Source: Bacteroidota bacterium
GTDB lineage: Bacteria > Bacteroidota > Bacteroidia > Flavobacteriales_F > PHOS-HE28
Assembly: GCA_023428865.1 (NCBI GenBank)
Contig: JAEYWT010000119.1
Span: 1-14,683, forward strand
Direction of reading: 5' to 3'
DNA: 14,683 nucleotides
The first letter of the stretch is position 1. Every line of letters begins with the position of its first letter. The translations under genes and the position numbers were made by a program. The notes below the pieces were generated by a model. It was not told the origin of the DNA and did not search any database. It saw nothing but the letters and a program-made list of their open reading frames with translations. Shown piece after piece: positions 1 to 8,873 of the stretch.

Positions 1-3000
1 GGTTTGTGGACCGTGGTGAGCGGTACTGGAACTTTCGCGAATGCTACCTTAAGGAATACCACTGTCTCGGGACTCAGCATCGGTCTGAACCGTTTCCGTT
101 GGACGATAAACAACGGCCCATGTACACCGCCCACCACCAGTGATGATGTGGACATCGTGGTGTTCGACCCGGCAAGTCCGAACGCGAATGCTGGACCCGC
201 ACAACAGGTCTGTGCGGCAAATGCAACACTCGCAGGCAATACGCCTCTAGCACCCGCCACCGGCCTTTGGACGGTCGTCAGTGGCACTGGAACCTTCGCC
301 AATGCGAGCAGCCCTACATCGACCGTAACGGGGCTATCCATCGGCGCGAACGTTTTCCAATGGACCTTGAACAATGGCCCTTGTGCCAATGGTGTCACCA
401 CCTCGCAAGTGACCATTACACGATTCGATGGCACGGCCCCAGCAGCGACCGCCGGTCCGGATCAAGAATTGTGTACGGCGACCGGTTCTGCCTTCGCCAG
501 TACCACGCTTGCTGGCAACGCACCTGTTGCACCTGCCACAGGAACATGGACCGTGGTGAACGGTTCGGCAACGATCACAAACCCAGCCTCACCGACCACC
601 AGCGTTACCAACTTACCAGTTGGTGTTACAACGTTGCGTTGGACGATCAACAATGGACCTTGTGTGCCGAATACGAGCAGTGATGATGTGGTGATCCGTG
701 TGTTCGACCGCACGGCTGCTGCTGCCAACGCGGGGCCAGCGCAGAACCTTTGCGCTCCTGTAGCATCGATCACCCTAGCTGCTAACGCGGCTGTTGCACC
801 TGGTGCCGGTACGTGGACGCTGGTGAGCGGTGCGGGCGTTTTCGCCAATGCGAACAGCCCAACAACGACCGTGACCGGAGCAGCGCTCGGCGTGAACGTT
901 TACCGTTGGACCATCAGTAATGGTCCTTGCCCGAACGGTAACACCACCAGCACCGTAACGGTAACCTTGTTCGATCCTGCCACACCGGCTGCGAATGCGG
1001 GTTCTGATCAAGCGCTTTGTGGAACATCCTCCGCTACACTCGCGGGTAGTGCTACCGTTGCACCAGCCACCGGAGTGTGGACCGTGGTGAGTGGTGCCGC
1101 CACCTTCGCGAACGCCAATAGTGCTACCACATCGGTAAGCGGGTTGCCGATCGGGACCACCGTATTGCGTTGGACCGTGAACAATGGCCCATGCGGAAGC
1201 ACTTCAGACGAAGTATCCATTGATCGATTCGATCCAAACAACCCAGTGGCTGATGCTGGTCCAGACCTCAGCCTCTGTGTGCCGGTTGCACCGAACTTGG
1301 TGACCATGGCTGCCAGCAACGTGATAGCCCCGGCTACAGGTGTGTGGACGATCGTTTCCGGTGGTGGTACGATCACTAACCCGAACAGCCCCACCACGCA
1401 GATCAGTGGAATGCCATTCGGCATCAACGAATTCCGTTGGTCGGTCAGCAACGGTCCATGTCCGAACGGAGCCACCAGCGATGTGGTGCGTGTGTTCGTG
1501 TTCGACAGCAATACACCGATCGCCGATGCTGGTCCTGATCAGTCGCTATGTACTACGGATGGCACCACCACCATGGCTGGTAGCAACTATGCTTCGCCTT
1601 CGACCGGGCTGTGGACCTTGGTAAGTGGTACCGGTACCATTGTAGACCCTGCGAGTCCTACCACACAGATCACCGGGCTACAAGTGGGGCAGAACATCTT
1701 CCAATGGACCGTGAACAACGGACCCTGCGCAAGTGGGATCACCACGGACCAGATGAGCATCTTCGTATACGACCCCAACAACCCTGTTGCGGTCTCCGGG
1801 CCTAACCAGAACGTCTGTACTTCGCTCGGCAATTCCATCACATTGGAAGGAAGCAATGTGGTCTTCCCCGCCACAGGTGTTTGGACCGTAGTAGGAAGCC
1901 CGGCCACCATCGTGAACCCTAACTCACCAACCACAGAGGTGACAGGGTTGGCGACGGGCAACTATTCCTTCACTTGGACAGTGAACAACGGTGTTTGCCC
2001 GAACCCTGTTTCGAGCAGCACCTCTCTTGTGATCGTTGCGGATGGCACCGCACAGGCCGCGCTCGCTGGTCCGGATCAAAGTATATGCGGTACCAGTAGC
2101 CCGGTCACCATGGCCGCCAATGCACCTACGGGTGTGGCCACTGCTTCTTGGAGCGTGGTGCAAGGAACGGCTTCTTTCAACAACGCATCCGCTGCGAATG
2201 CGATCGTCACTGGGCTAAGCATTGGCGAGAACATCTTACGCTGGAGCATAGACAATGGGGCATGCGGGATCACAAGCGATCTGATCTCCATCCTCGTCTA
2301 CTCGCCAGCGAATCCGATTGCCAACGCAGGGCCCGATCAGCAGGTATGTACGCCAACGACCAGTGCTGCGCTCACCGGTAGCAACCTCATCTTCCCAGCA
2401 GTTGGTCAATGGACCTTGGTTAGTGGGGCTGGTACCATCGCCAACCCGACAGCACCCAATACCACGGTGAGCGGCCTGGCCATTGGTGAGAACGTGTTCC
2501 GCTGGCAGGTGAACAATGGTGCGTGCCCCAACCCGATCACCCAGGACCTGGTGAGCATCTTCCTCTTCGACAACAATGCGGCTGTGGCTAACGCTGGTCC
2601 GGATCAGGAGATCTGCACACCGGTATCGACCGTAACCCTTGTCGGTAATGCGCCTGTTGGATCAGCCATCGGAACATGGACGCGCATTTCCGGTACCGGC
2701 ACCATCACCTCGGCGAACAACCCGAACACCACGGTCACCGCGCTGGGTGTCGGTCTCAACATCTTCGAGTGGTCCATCAACAATGGAACATGCGGTACGA
2801 GCACCGACCGCGTGAACATTTATGTGTTCGACGCCACCAACCCCGACGCGAACGCCGGTCCCGATCAGGAGATCTGCACACCTGCTTCCAGCGTTACCAT
2901 GGCGGGCAGCAATGTGATCTTCCCGGCGATCGGTACATGGACACTCGTGAGCGGCTCCGGTACCATTACTTCCCCGAACAGCCCCACCAGCGGCATCACC

Positions 3001-6000
3001 GGCTTGGCAGTAGGCGAGAATGTGTTCGAATGGACCGTGACCAATGGCCCATGCTCGAACGGTCTCACATCTGACCAGGTCAGCATTTTCGTATTCGACC
3101 AGAACAACCCGGTGGCGAACGCGGGTCCCGATCAAGAGTTCTGTTCGCCCACTTCTACGGCGACCTTGGCGGGCAGCAATGTGATCTTCCCTGCCAGTGG
3201 AACCTGGTCCTTGACACAAGGTTCTGGTGTGATCGCAGACGTGAATGATCCCAACTCGGGCGTGAGCGGCTTGGCCATCGGTATCAACGTCTTCACATGG
3301 ACGGTGGACAACGGACCTTGCGGGAATGGTACCACCAGCGACCAGGTAAGGATTCTGATCTTCGATGAGAACAACCCGGATGCCAATGCAGGTCCGGATC
3401 AAGAACTATGCACACCAACAAGTTCCACCACCTTGAGTGGCAGCCCGGTCACGGTGCCTGCGGTCGGAACATGGTCCATCATCAGCGGTAACGCGGTCAT
3501 CGCCAATGTGAACGACCCGAACACGGCGATCACCGGGTTGACCGTGGGTGAAGTGGTGTTACGCTGGACGGTGAGCAACGGCCCCTGTGCGAATGGCATC
3601 ACCACGGATGAGGTCAGTATCTTCCTCTTCGACGATACGAACCCCGAAGCCAATGCGGGTCCTGATCAAGAACTCTGCACCCCGAACACCATCACCACGT
3701 TGGCTGGCAGTGTGGTGACCTTCCCTGCGGTCGGTACATGGACCCTCGTAAGCGGTCAGGGTGTGATCACCAATGCGAATGCACGCAATACCACGGTAAC
3801 CGGCCTTGGTGTGGGTGAGAACATTTTCGAGTGGACAGTGGATAATGGCCCATGTGCCAATGGAACCACCACCGATCAGGTGAGCATCTTCCTCTACGAC
3901 CTGAACAACCCGCAACCGAACGCGGGTCCTGACCAGGAGCTTTGTACACCGACCACGTTCACCACCATGCAGGGAAGCACTGTCACCTTCCCCGCACAAG
4001 GGACTTGGTCCGTGATCCAAGGAACCGGTGTGTTCGCCGATCCGAATGATCCGAACTCGGAGGTGACCGGCCTTACCATCGGAGAGAACATCTTCCAATG
4101 GAACATCGACAACGGTCCTTGCGAGAACAGCGGTGGTTCCGATCAAGTGAGTGTCTTCCTCTTCTTCGACGAGAACCCACTTGCCTTCGCTGGGCCTGAC
4201 CAGGAGATCTGCACCACCAACGTCGCCACCACCACTATGGCAGGCAGCGCGGTGACGTTCCCGGCTATCGGCACCTGGACACTGATCAGTGGTACGGGAA
4301 CGATCGCGAACCCGAACAGTCCAACCACCACCATCTTCGATCTCAGCATCGGTGAGAACGTGTTCGAGTGGACGGTGGACAATGGGCCTTGTGCTTCTGG
4401 AATCACCACCGATCGTGTGAGCATCTTCATCTTCGACGAGAATAACGCGAATGCGAACGCCGGTCCCGACCAGGACCTCTGCACACCTACGACCACTGCG
4501 ACCTTGCAGGGTAGCGCCCTAGTGTTCCCTGCGACCGGTCTGTGGACCATCGTGAGCGGTTCTGGTAACATCACCGATCCCACCAATGCGAATACCACCA
4601 TCACCGACCTTGTGGTAGGCACCACGGTGGTTGCATGGACGGTGGATAATGGACCTTGCTCCAGTGGCATCACCAGCGATCAGATGGTGATACGCCTGTT
4701 CGATGAGAACAACCCTGTTTCCAACGCAGGTCCAGATCAAGAGATCTGCTCCAGCAACCCGGAGACCACCATGCAAGGCAGTGCCATCATCGCACCGGCC
4801 AGTGGATTCTGGCAATTGGTGAGCGGTATCGGTACCCTTGTTGATCCCACTTCGCCGAATACGTTGGTGACCGACTTGGCCATCGGTGAGAACATCTTCA
4901 TCTGGACCGTGAGCAATGGCCCCTGCGCCAACTCGCTCACCGAAGACCTCGTGAGCATCTTCGTGTTCGATGAGAATAATCCCGACGCAGGTGCTGGCCC
5001 TGACCAGGAAGTGTGTACGCCGGTGACCCAAGCCACCATGGCAGGTACACCGTACACCTTCCCGGCTACAGGAACCTGGACCTTGGTCAGCGGACAAGGC
5101 AACATCAGTGACCCGAACGACCCAGCTACCGTCATCACCGACCTTGGCCTTGGCGTAAACACCTTCCAATGGGAAGTGTACAACGGTGGATGTGCTAACC
5201 AGCTTACCAGTGACCTGGTCGATATCGTGCTCTTCGATGCCGATGCTCCACCAGCCGATGCCGGACCGGATCAGGAGTTGTGCGCACCGGATGATGCAGC
5301 CACCCTTACGGGCAACGCTCCTGTAGGTGCCGCAACAGGGACATGGACACGTGTACAAGGTACCGGCGTCATCGCTGATCCATCTTCACCCGTGACCACG
5401 GTAACGGGCCTCTCCATCGGTGAGAACATTTTCAATTGGACTCTGGAAGGTGGTACCTGTGTGACCACCGTGGATGCGGTAAGCATCTTCGTATTCGATC
5501 CGAACAACCCCGACGCCAACGCGGGCCTGGATCAAGAGTTGTGTATGCCACAGGATTCCGTGTACATGGCGGGCAGCAACCTGATCTTCCCTGCAAGCGG
5601 TACGTGGACCACCTTGGTCGGATCCGGAACACCGGTCAATCCAGGTGACCCGAATACCTTGATCACCAACATCGGACTCGGACTCAATCGTTTCCAATGG
5701 CAGGTGTACAATGGGCCGTGTGCCAACAGTGTCACTGTTGATGTGGTGGATGTAACGCTCTACGACGATACCACCGCGGCGGCCAATGCAGGCCCCGACC
5801 TGCAACAGTGCTTGCCGATCACGGAGATCAACCTACAAGGTGTGCAACCACCGGCACCGGCCGAAGGAACGTGGACCTTGATCGCAGGTACCGGTGTGAT
5901 CGCCGAGCCGAACAATCCCACAACACTCATCACTGGGCTCTCGCAAGGCATCAACACCTTCGTTTGGACGCTCGAGTGGGATCCTTGCCCGAACAACGGT

Positions 6001-7611
6001 GTGCTTACCGACACCATGAGCGTGTACGTGTATGACCCTGGAGCGCCACTGGCCAATGCCGGTCCCGACCAACAGCTGTGCTCGCCCGATGACTCCAGCG
6101 TGTTGACCGGCAATACGCCTGCCATACCAGGTGTCGGCACCTGGAGCGTGTTCAGCGGCTCCGCTGTGGTGACCGAGCCGAACAACCCTACCAGTGCGGT
6201 TACCAACCTGGAGATCGGCGAACACGTGCTGGTGTACCAGATCTATAACGGTATCTGCGGGTTCGGACCACCTAGCACCGATACGCTCACCATTCGCGTG
6301 TACGACGGTGAAGCACCACCAGCCACTACGGGCGAAAGCATCAGCGCCTGTACGCCGGTGGATGATATCTTCCTGCAGGGCAGCACACCGGTATTCCCAG
6401 CCGTAGGCACTTGGACCGGCACGAGCGGAACCATCGTGTCGCCTAATGATCCATCAAGTGCGGTTAGCGGTTTGGGTGTGGGCCAACATGAATTCACCTG
6501 GACCATCGATAATGGGGCCTGCGGCTCCAGCAGTGCGGCCCAAAGTGTCTTCATCTACGATGGTGAAGCACCAGCGGCTGATGCCGGCCCTGACCAGGAG
6601 CTCTGCGCACCGAACACTTCGGCAACTCTCGCCGGTAACGCCGTCGTGTTCCCAGCGGTAGGCACATGGACCGTTGTGCTCGGAGGGGCAACGGTTTCGG
6701 ACCCAAGCTCCCCAACATCAGGTGTTACTGGCCTTACCATCGGCACCAACACCTTCCGTTGGACGATCAGCAATGGACCTTGTGGCACCACGCAGGATGA
6801 GGTCACCATCGTGCTCTTCAACGACCAACAACCTTCTGCGAACGCCGGTCCTGATCAGCAACTCTGTACTCCTGCGAGCAGTACCACACTAGCAGGTAGT
6901 CCGGTCACCTTCCCGGCCACTGGCACGTGGGTGCTCGTGAACGGCAATGCGAACATCAATGACATCAACTCGCCCACGGCTACCATTTCGGGATTGGCGG
7001 TTGGTGTGTACACGCTACAGTGGGTGGTGGACAACGGCCCCTGCGTGAACGGCACCACCACGGATGAAATGACCATCACCGTGTACGACAACGCTAGTGC
7101 ACCAGCTGCGGCAGGTCCAGACCAGGACTTCTGCACACCGATCACCGATCCGGTCACCATGTTCGCCAGCGCGCCATCGGCACCTGCTACCGGACAGTGG
7201 ACCTTGGTAAGTGGTGCGGGCACCATCGGCGATGCGTCCAGTCCGTTCTCTGCCATTACCGACCTGGGCTTGGGCGAGAACGTCTTCGAATGGACGGTGA
7301 ACAACGGGCCTTGCGGAACCACAACGGATCGCATCAGCATAAGAGTGTACGACCATACGGTCGAACCGGCAGATGCGGGTGATGATCAGGAGCTGTGTCA
7401 ACACCAGACCACCACAGCAACGTTGGGTGCAGCACCAGCCACCAGCACGGCTACAGGCTCGTGGTCGCTCATCGCGGGCAGTGGTACCATCACCAATGCA
7501 GGTGATGCCAACACCACCGTTACCAACCTTGCCTTGGGTACCAACGTATTCGTATGGACCTTGGACAACGGCACATGTGACACCACTACCGATACCGTGG
7601 TCGTCGTGTTG
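1..7611 (+). repeat. Coding tandem array of about 267-bp units (28 complete plus one partial)
   Basis: These are in-frame tandem repeats inside the giant surface protein. Units were phased on the codons for the N/D-A-G-P-D-Q motif. First bases of units 1-28 are 187, 448, 727, 994, 1252, 1525, 1792, 2062, 2323, 2590, 2851, 3118, 3385, 3652, 3919, 4186, 4456, 4723, 4990, 5257, 5518, 5785, 6055, 6325, 6580, 6841, 7108 and 7372; bases 1-186 are the end of a preceding unit. Unit length is most often exactly 267 bases (13 of 27 intervals) and ranges from 255 to 279, always in multiples of three. The units are clearly homologous in protein but well diverged in DNA, so this is an old array kept by selection rather than a fresh slippage product. 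Unit 24 (6325-6579) is the shortest and least typical. Confidence 0.95.
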
Positions 7612-7902
7612 AAGGATTGCCTGAAGCTCGTGATCCCGAACGCCTTCTCGCCGAACGGTGATGGAGTGAACGACTTCTATGTGATCGAGAACCTCGAGTA
7701 CTATCCCGAGAACAAGTTCATTGTCTTCAACCGCTGGGGTAACAAGGTGTTCGAGGCTTCGCCCTACACCAACACTTGGGACGGTACCAGCCAGTTCGGT
7801 GCCGCCTTCGGCGAGCTACTGCCGGAAAGCACCTACTACTACGTACTCGACCCCGGAACGGGCGATGAGGCATTCACCGGTTACATCTACCTGCGCCGCT
7901 AA
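1..7902 (+). CDS. Giant repeat surface protein with T9SS type B C-terminal sorting domain (5' partial)
   Basis: The frame is open from base 1 (Gly-Leu-Trp-Thr...), so the gene starts upstream; the TTG at base 4 is an internal Leu, not a start. The visible 2,633 residues are one incomplete repeat, 28 complete repeats of 85-93 residues (mostly 89), then about 93 residues matching the gliding-motility-associated C-terminal domain (CHU_C / T9SS type B) with IPNAFSPNGDGVND, FNRWGNKVFE and a final GYIYLRR. Each repeat runs NAGPDQELC, then FPAxGTWTLVSG, NPNSPTTxVTGL, GENxFEWTVxNGPC and FDxNNPxA, resembling PKD/Ig-like beta-sandwich repeats of Bacteroidota adhesins. Every complete repeat has exactly two Cys, 59 residues apart in repeat 14. 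Known for the family: type B proteins are exported by the T9SS and often need a neighbouring SprF/PorP protein, which follows here. Inferred role: cell-surface adhesin, gliding or matrix fibre. The ligand is unknown. No frameshift was seen. Confidence 0.93.
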   Translation, partial: GLWTVVSGTGTFANATLRNTTVSGLSIGLNRFRWTINNGPCTPPTTSDDVDIVVFDPASPNANAGPAQQVCAANATLAGNTPLAPATGLWTVVSGTGTFANASSPTSTVTGLSIGANVFQWTLNNGPCANGVTTSQVTITRFDGTAPAATAGPDQELCTATGSAFASTTLAGNAPVAPATGTWTVVNGSATITNPASPTTSVTNLPVGVTTLRWTINNGPCVPNTSSDDVVIRVFDRTAAAANAGPAQNLCAPVASITLAANAAVAPGAGTWTLVSGAGVFANANSPTTTVTGAALGVNVYRWTISNGPCPNGNTTSTVTVTLFDPATPAANAGSDQALCGTSSATLAGSATVAPATGVWTVVSGAATFANANSATTSVSGLPIGTTVLRWTVNNGPCGSTSDEVSIDRFDPNNPVADAGPDLSLCVPVAPNLVTMAASNVIAPATGVWTIVSGGGTITNPNSPTTQISGMPFGINEFRWSVSNGPCPNGATSDVVRVFVFDSNTPIADAGPDQSLCTTDGTTTMAGSNYASPSTGLWTLVSGTGTIVDPASPTTQITGLQVGQNIFQWTVNNGPCASGITTDQMSIFVYDPNNPVAVSGPNQNVCTSLGNSITLEGSNVVFPATGVWTVVGSPATIVNPNSPTTEVTGLATGNYSFTWTVNNGVCPNPVSSSTSLVIVADGTAQAALAGPDQSICGTSSPVTMAANAPTGVATASWSVVQGTASFNNASAANAIVTGLSIGENILRWSIDNGACGITSDLISILVYSPANPIANAGPDQQVCTPTTSAALTGSNLIFPAVGQWTLVSGAGTIANPTAPNTTVSGLAIGENVFRWQVNNGACPNPITQDLVSIFLFDNNAAVANAGPDQEICTPVSTVTLVGNAPVGSAIGTWTRISGTGTITSANNPNTTVTALGVGLNIFEWSINNGTCGTSTDRVNIYVFDATNPDANAGPDQEICTPASSVTMAGSNVIFPAIGTWTLVSGSGTITSPNSPTSGITGLAVGENVFEWTVTNGPCSNGLTSDQVSIFVFDQNNPVANAGPDQEFCSPTSTATLAGSNVIFPASGTWSLTQGSGVIADVNDPNSGVSGLAIGINVFTWTVDNGPCGNGTTSDQVRILIFDENNPDANAGPDQELCTPTSSTTLSGSPVTVPAVGTWSIISGNAVIANVNDPNTAITGLTVGEVVLRWTVSNGPCANGITTDEVSIFLFDDTNPEANAGPDQELCTPNTITTLAGSVVTFPAVGTWTLVSGQGVITNANARNTTVTGLGVGENIFEWTVDNGPCANGTTTDQVSIFLYDLNNPQPNAGPDQELCTPTTFTTMQGSTVTFPAQGTWSVIQGTGVFADPNDPNSEVTGLTIGENIFQWNIDNGPCENSGGSDQVSVFLFFDENPLAFAGPDQEICTTNVATTTMAGSAVTFPAIGTWTLISGTGTIANPNSPTTTIFDLSIGENVFEWTVDNGPCASGITTDRVSIFIFDENNANANAGPDQDLCTPTTTATLQGSALVFPATGLWTIVSGSGNITDPTNANTTITDLVVGTTVVAWTVDNGPCSSGITSDQMVIRLFDENNPVSNAGPDQEICSSNPETTMQGSAIIAPASGFWQLVSGIGTLVDPTSPNTLVTDLAIGENIFIWTVSNGPCANSLTEDLVSIFVFDENNPDAGAGPDQEVCTPVTQATMAGTPYTFPATGTWTLVSGQGNISDPNDPATVITDLGLGVNTFQWEVYNGGCANQLTSDLVDIVLFDADAPPADAGPDQELCAPDDAATLTGNAPVGAATGTWTRVQGTGVIADPSSPVTTVTGLSIGENIFNWTLEGGTCVTTVDAVSIFVFDPNNPDANAGLDQELCMPQDSVYMAGSNLIFPASGTWTTLVGSGTPVNPGDPNTLITNIGLGLNRFQWQVYNGPCANSVTVDVVDVTLYDDTTAAANAGPDLQQCLPITEINLQGVQPPAPAEGTWTLIAGTGVIAEPNNPTTLITGLSQGINTFVWTLEWDPCPNNGVLTDTMSVYVYDPGAPLANAGPDQQLCSPDDSSVLTGNTPAIPGVGTWSVFSGSAVVTEPNNPTSAVTNLEIGEHVLVYQIYNGICGFGPPSTDTLTIRVYDGEAPPATTGESISACTPVDDIFLQGSTPVFPAVGTWTGTSGTIVSPNDPSSAVSGLGVGQHEFTWTIDNGACGSSSAAQSVFIYDGEAPAADAGPDQELCAPNTSATLAGNAVVFPAVGTWTVVLGGATVSDPSSPTSGVTGLTIGTNTFRWTISNGPCGTTQDEVTIVLFNDQQPSANAGPDQQLCTPASSTTLAGSPVTFPATGTWVLVNGNANINDINSPTATISGLAVGVYTLQWVVDNGPCVNGTTTDEMTITVYDNASAPAAAGPDQDFCTPITDPVTMFASAPSAPATGQWTLVSGAGTIGDASSPFSAITDLGLGENVFEWTVNNGPCGTTTDRISIRVYDHTVEPADAGDDQELCQHQTTTATLGAAPATSTATGSWSLIAGSGTITNAGDANTTVTNLALGTNVFVWTLDNGTCDTTTDTVVVVLKDCLKLVIPNAFSPNGDGVNDFYVIENLEYYPENKFIVFNRWGNKVFEASPYTNTWDGTSQFGAAFGELLPESTYYYVLDPGTGDEAFTGYIYLRR
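7621..7899 (+). other. T9SS type B C-terminal sorting domain (CHU_C-like) coding segment
   Basis: This is the last 93 residues of the giant protein, after a Lys-Asp-Cys junction at 7612-7620. Recognisable blocks in order are VIPNAFSPNGDGVNDFY, FIVFNRWGNKVFE, TWDGT, LPESTYYYVL and TGYIYLRR. This block order is typical of the gliding-motility-associated C-terminal (type B) family that directs proteins through the type IX secretion system. The domain contains no cysteine, in contrast to the repeats. The junction Cys (7618-7620) is the only cysteine outside the two-per-repeat pattern. Confidence 0.93.
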
Positions 7903-7917
7903 GGGCCGATCACAGCA

Positions 7918-8871
7918 ATGCGCAACAAGCACGAACAGATGAACAGCATCGCACACCGGATCAAGGGTACCGCGGTAGCCCTGTTGCTGGCCACGGGACT
8001 CTTTGCCCAGCAGGATCCGCAGTTCACCCAGTACATGTTCAACCTACTGGCGCTGAACCCGGCCTACGCTGGCAGCGCGGATAGGGTGAGCTTGAAGGCC
8101 CTGAGCCGCCACCAATGGGTGGGCTTCGAGGGAGCGCCCAAGACACAAACGCTTACCGTACACACTCCGCTGGGTCGAGAGAGCATCGCCTTGGGTGGTA
8201 CCATCATGCGCGATAGTCATGGTCCCATCACCCAGTACACCTTCATGGCGGATCTGGCTTACCGCATCTTCATGGGTGATGCCAAACTGGCCTTCGGACT
8301 GAAGGGTGGTCTCAACCTCTTCCAAGGGCAGTTCGCTGATCTGAATCCCTTGGTACAAGGTGACCAGGTGTTCCAACAGAACGTGAGCACCAAGCTCGAT
8401 CCTCAGTTCGGTTTCGGTGTCATGTACTACAGTGATCGCTACTTCATCGGCTTGAGCACGCCGAAGCTCTTGCGTACCGAATTCTTCCAGACCGACTCGC
8501 TCGCCTTCGTGTCTTCACCCGGACAACGACCACACTACTTCCTCACCGGTGGTTATGTGTTCGATATGGGACTTTACCACAAGTTCAAACCCACCTTCTT
8601 GGTGAAGGCTGTACAGGGCGCGCCAGTGAGCTTCGACCTCAGTGCGAACTTCCTCTTCTTCGAGAAGTTCTGGCTTGGCGCCCTATATCGCCATACCGAT
8701 GCCGTGGGTGCTTTGGCACAGTACTACATCACCGACGATCTCACCGTGGGCTATTCGTACGATTACCCGCTCAGCACCCTGCGCAACTATAGCGGTGGCT
8801 CACACGAGATCATGCTGGGCTTAGACCTGGGTAAAAGGCCGAAAGGCATCCGTTCACCCCGCTACTTCTGA
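7918..8871 (+). CDS. PorP/SprF family type IX secretion outer-membrane protein
   Basis: A 317-residue protein with an N-terminal signal peptide (hydrophobic GTAVALLLATGLFA, cleavage likely after Ala30), then the family's characteristic start QDPQFTQYMFN...LNPAYAGS at residues 32-53. A central run of alternating beta strands follows, then SGGSHEIMLGLDLG, and the protein ends PRYF; a terminal aromatic residue fits an outer-membrane beta-barrel. The family includes P. gingivalis PorP and F. johnsoniae SprF; SprF is needed for export or surface assembly of its neighbour SprB, a type B substrate. It starts 15 bases after the giant protein stops, so it is probably that protein's dedicated partner rather than the core PorP. 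Start choice: ATG 7918 gives a seven-residue extension; ATG 7939 (MNSIAHRIKG) gives a more ordinary signal peptide. Neither has a clear Shine-Dalgarno site, as is usual in this phylum. Confidence 0.92.
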   Translation: MRNKHEQMNSIAHRIKGTAVALLLATGLFAQQDPQFTQYMFNLLALNPAYAGSADRVSLKALSRHQWVGFEGAPKTQTLTVHTPLGRESIALGGTIMRDSHGPITQYTFMADLAYRIFMGDAKLAFGLKGGLNLFQGQFADLNPLVQGDQVFQQNVSTKLDPQFGFGVMYYSDRYFIGLSTPKLLRTEFFQTDSLAFVSSPGQRPHYFLTGGYVFDMGLYHKFKPTFLVKAVQGAPVSFDLSANFLFFEKFWLGALYRHTDAVGALAQYYITDDLTVGYSYDYPLSTLRNYSGGSHEIMLGLDLGKRPKGIRSPRYF

Positions 8872-8873
8872 TC

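Noticed and set aside
4..6. TTG at base 4 as the start of the giant protein
   Set aside because: The frame is open from base 1 and the codons before and after it are mid-repeat (G-L-W-T), so the protein continues upstream of the window.
462..7586. Many long open frames on the minus strand (and some on the other plus frames) across the repeat array, several starting with similar peptides
   Set aside because: They recur with the repeat period and mirror the codon use of the plus-strand gene; they have no recognisable domains and overlap a fully supported frame, so they are shadows.
1..7611. CRISPR or other non-coding tandem repeat
   Set aside because: The period of about 267 bases, length changes only in multiples of three, and conserved protein motifs show a protein repeat array.
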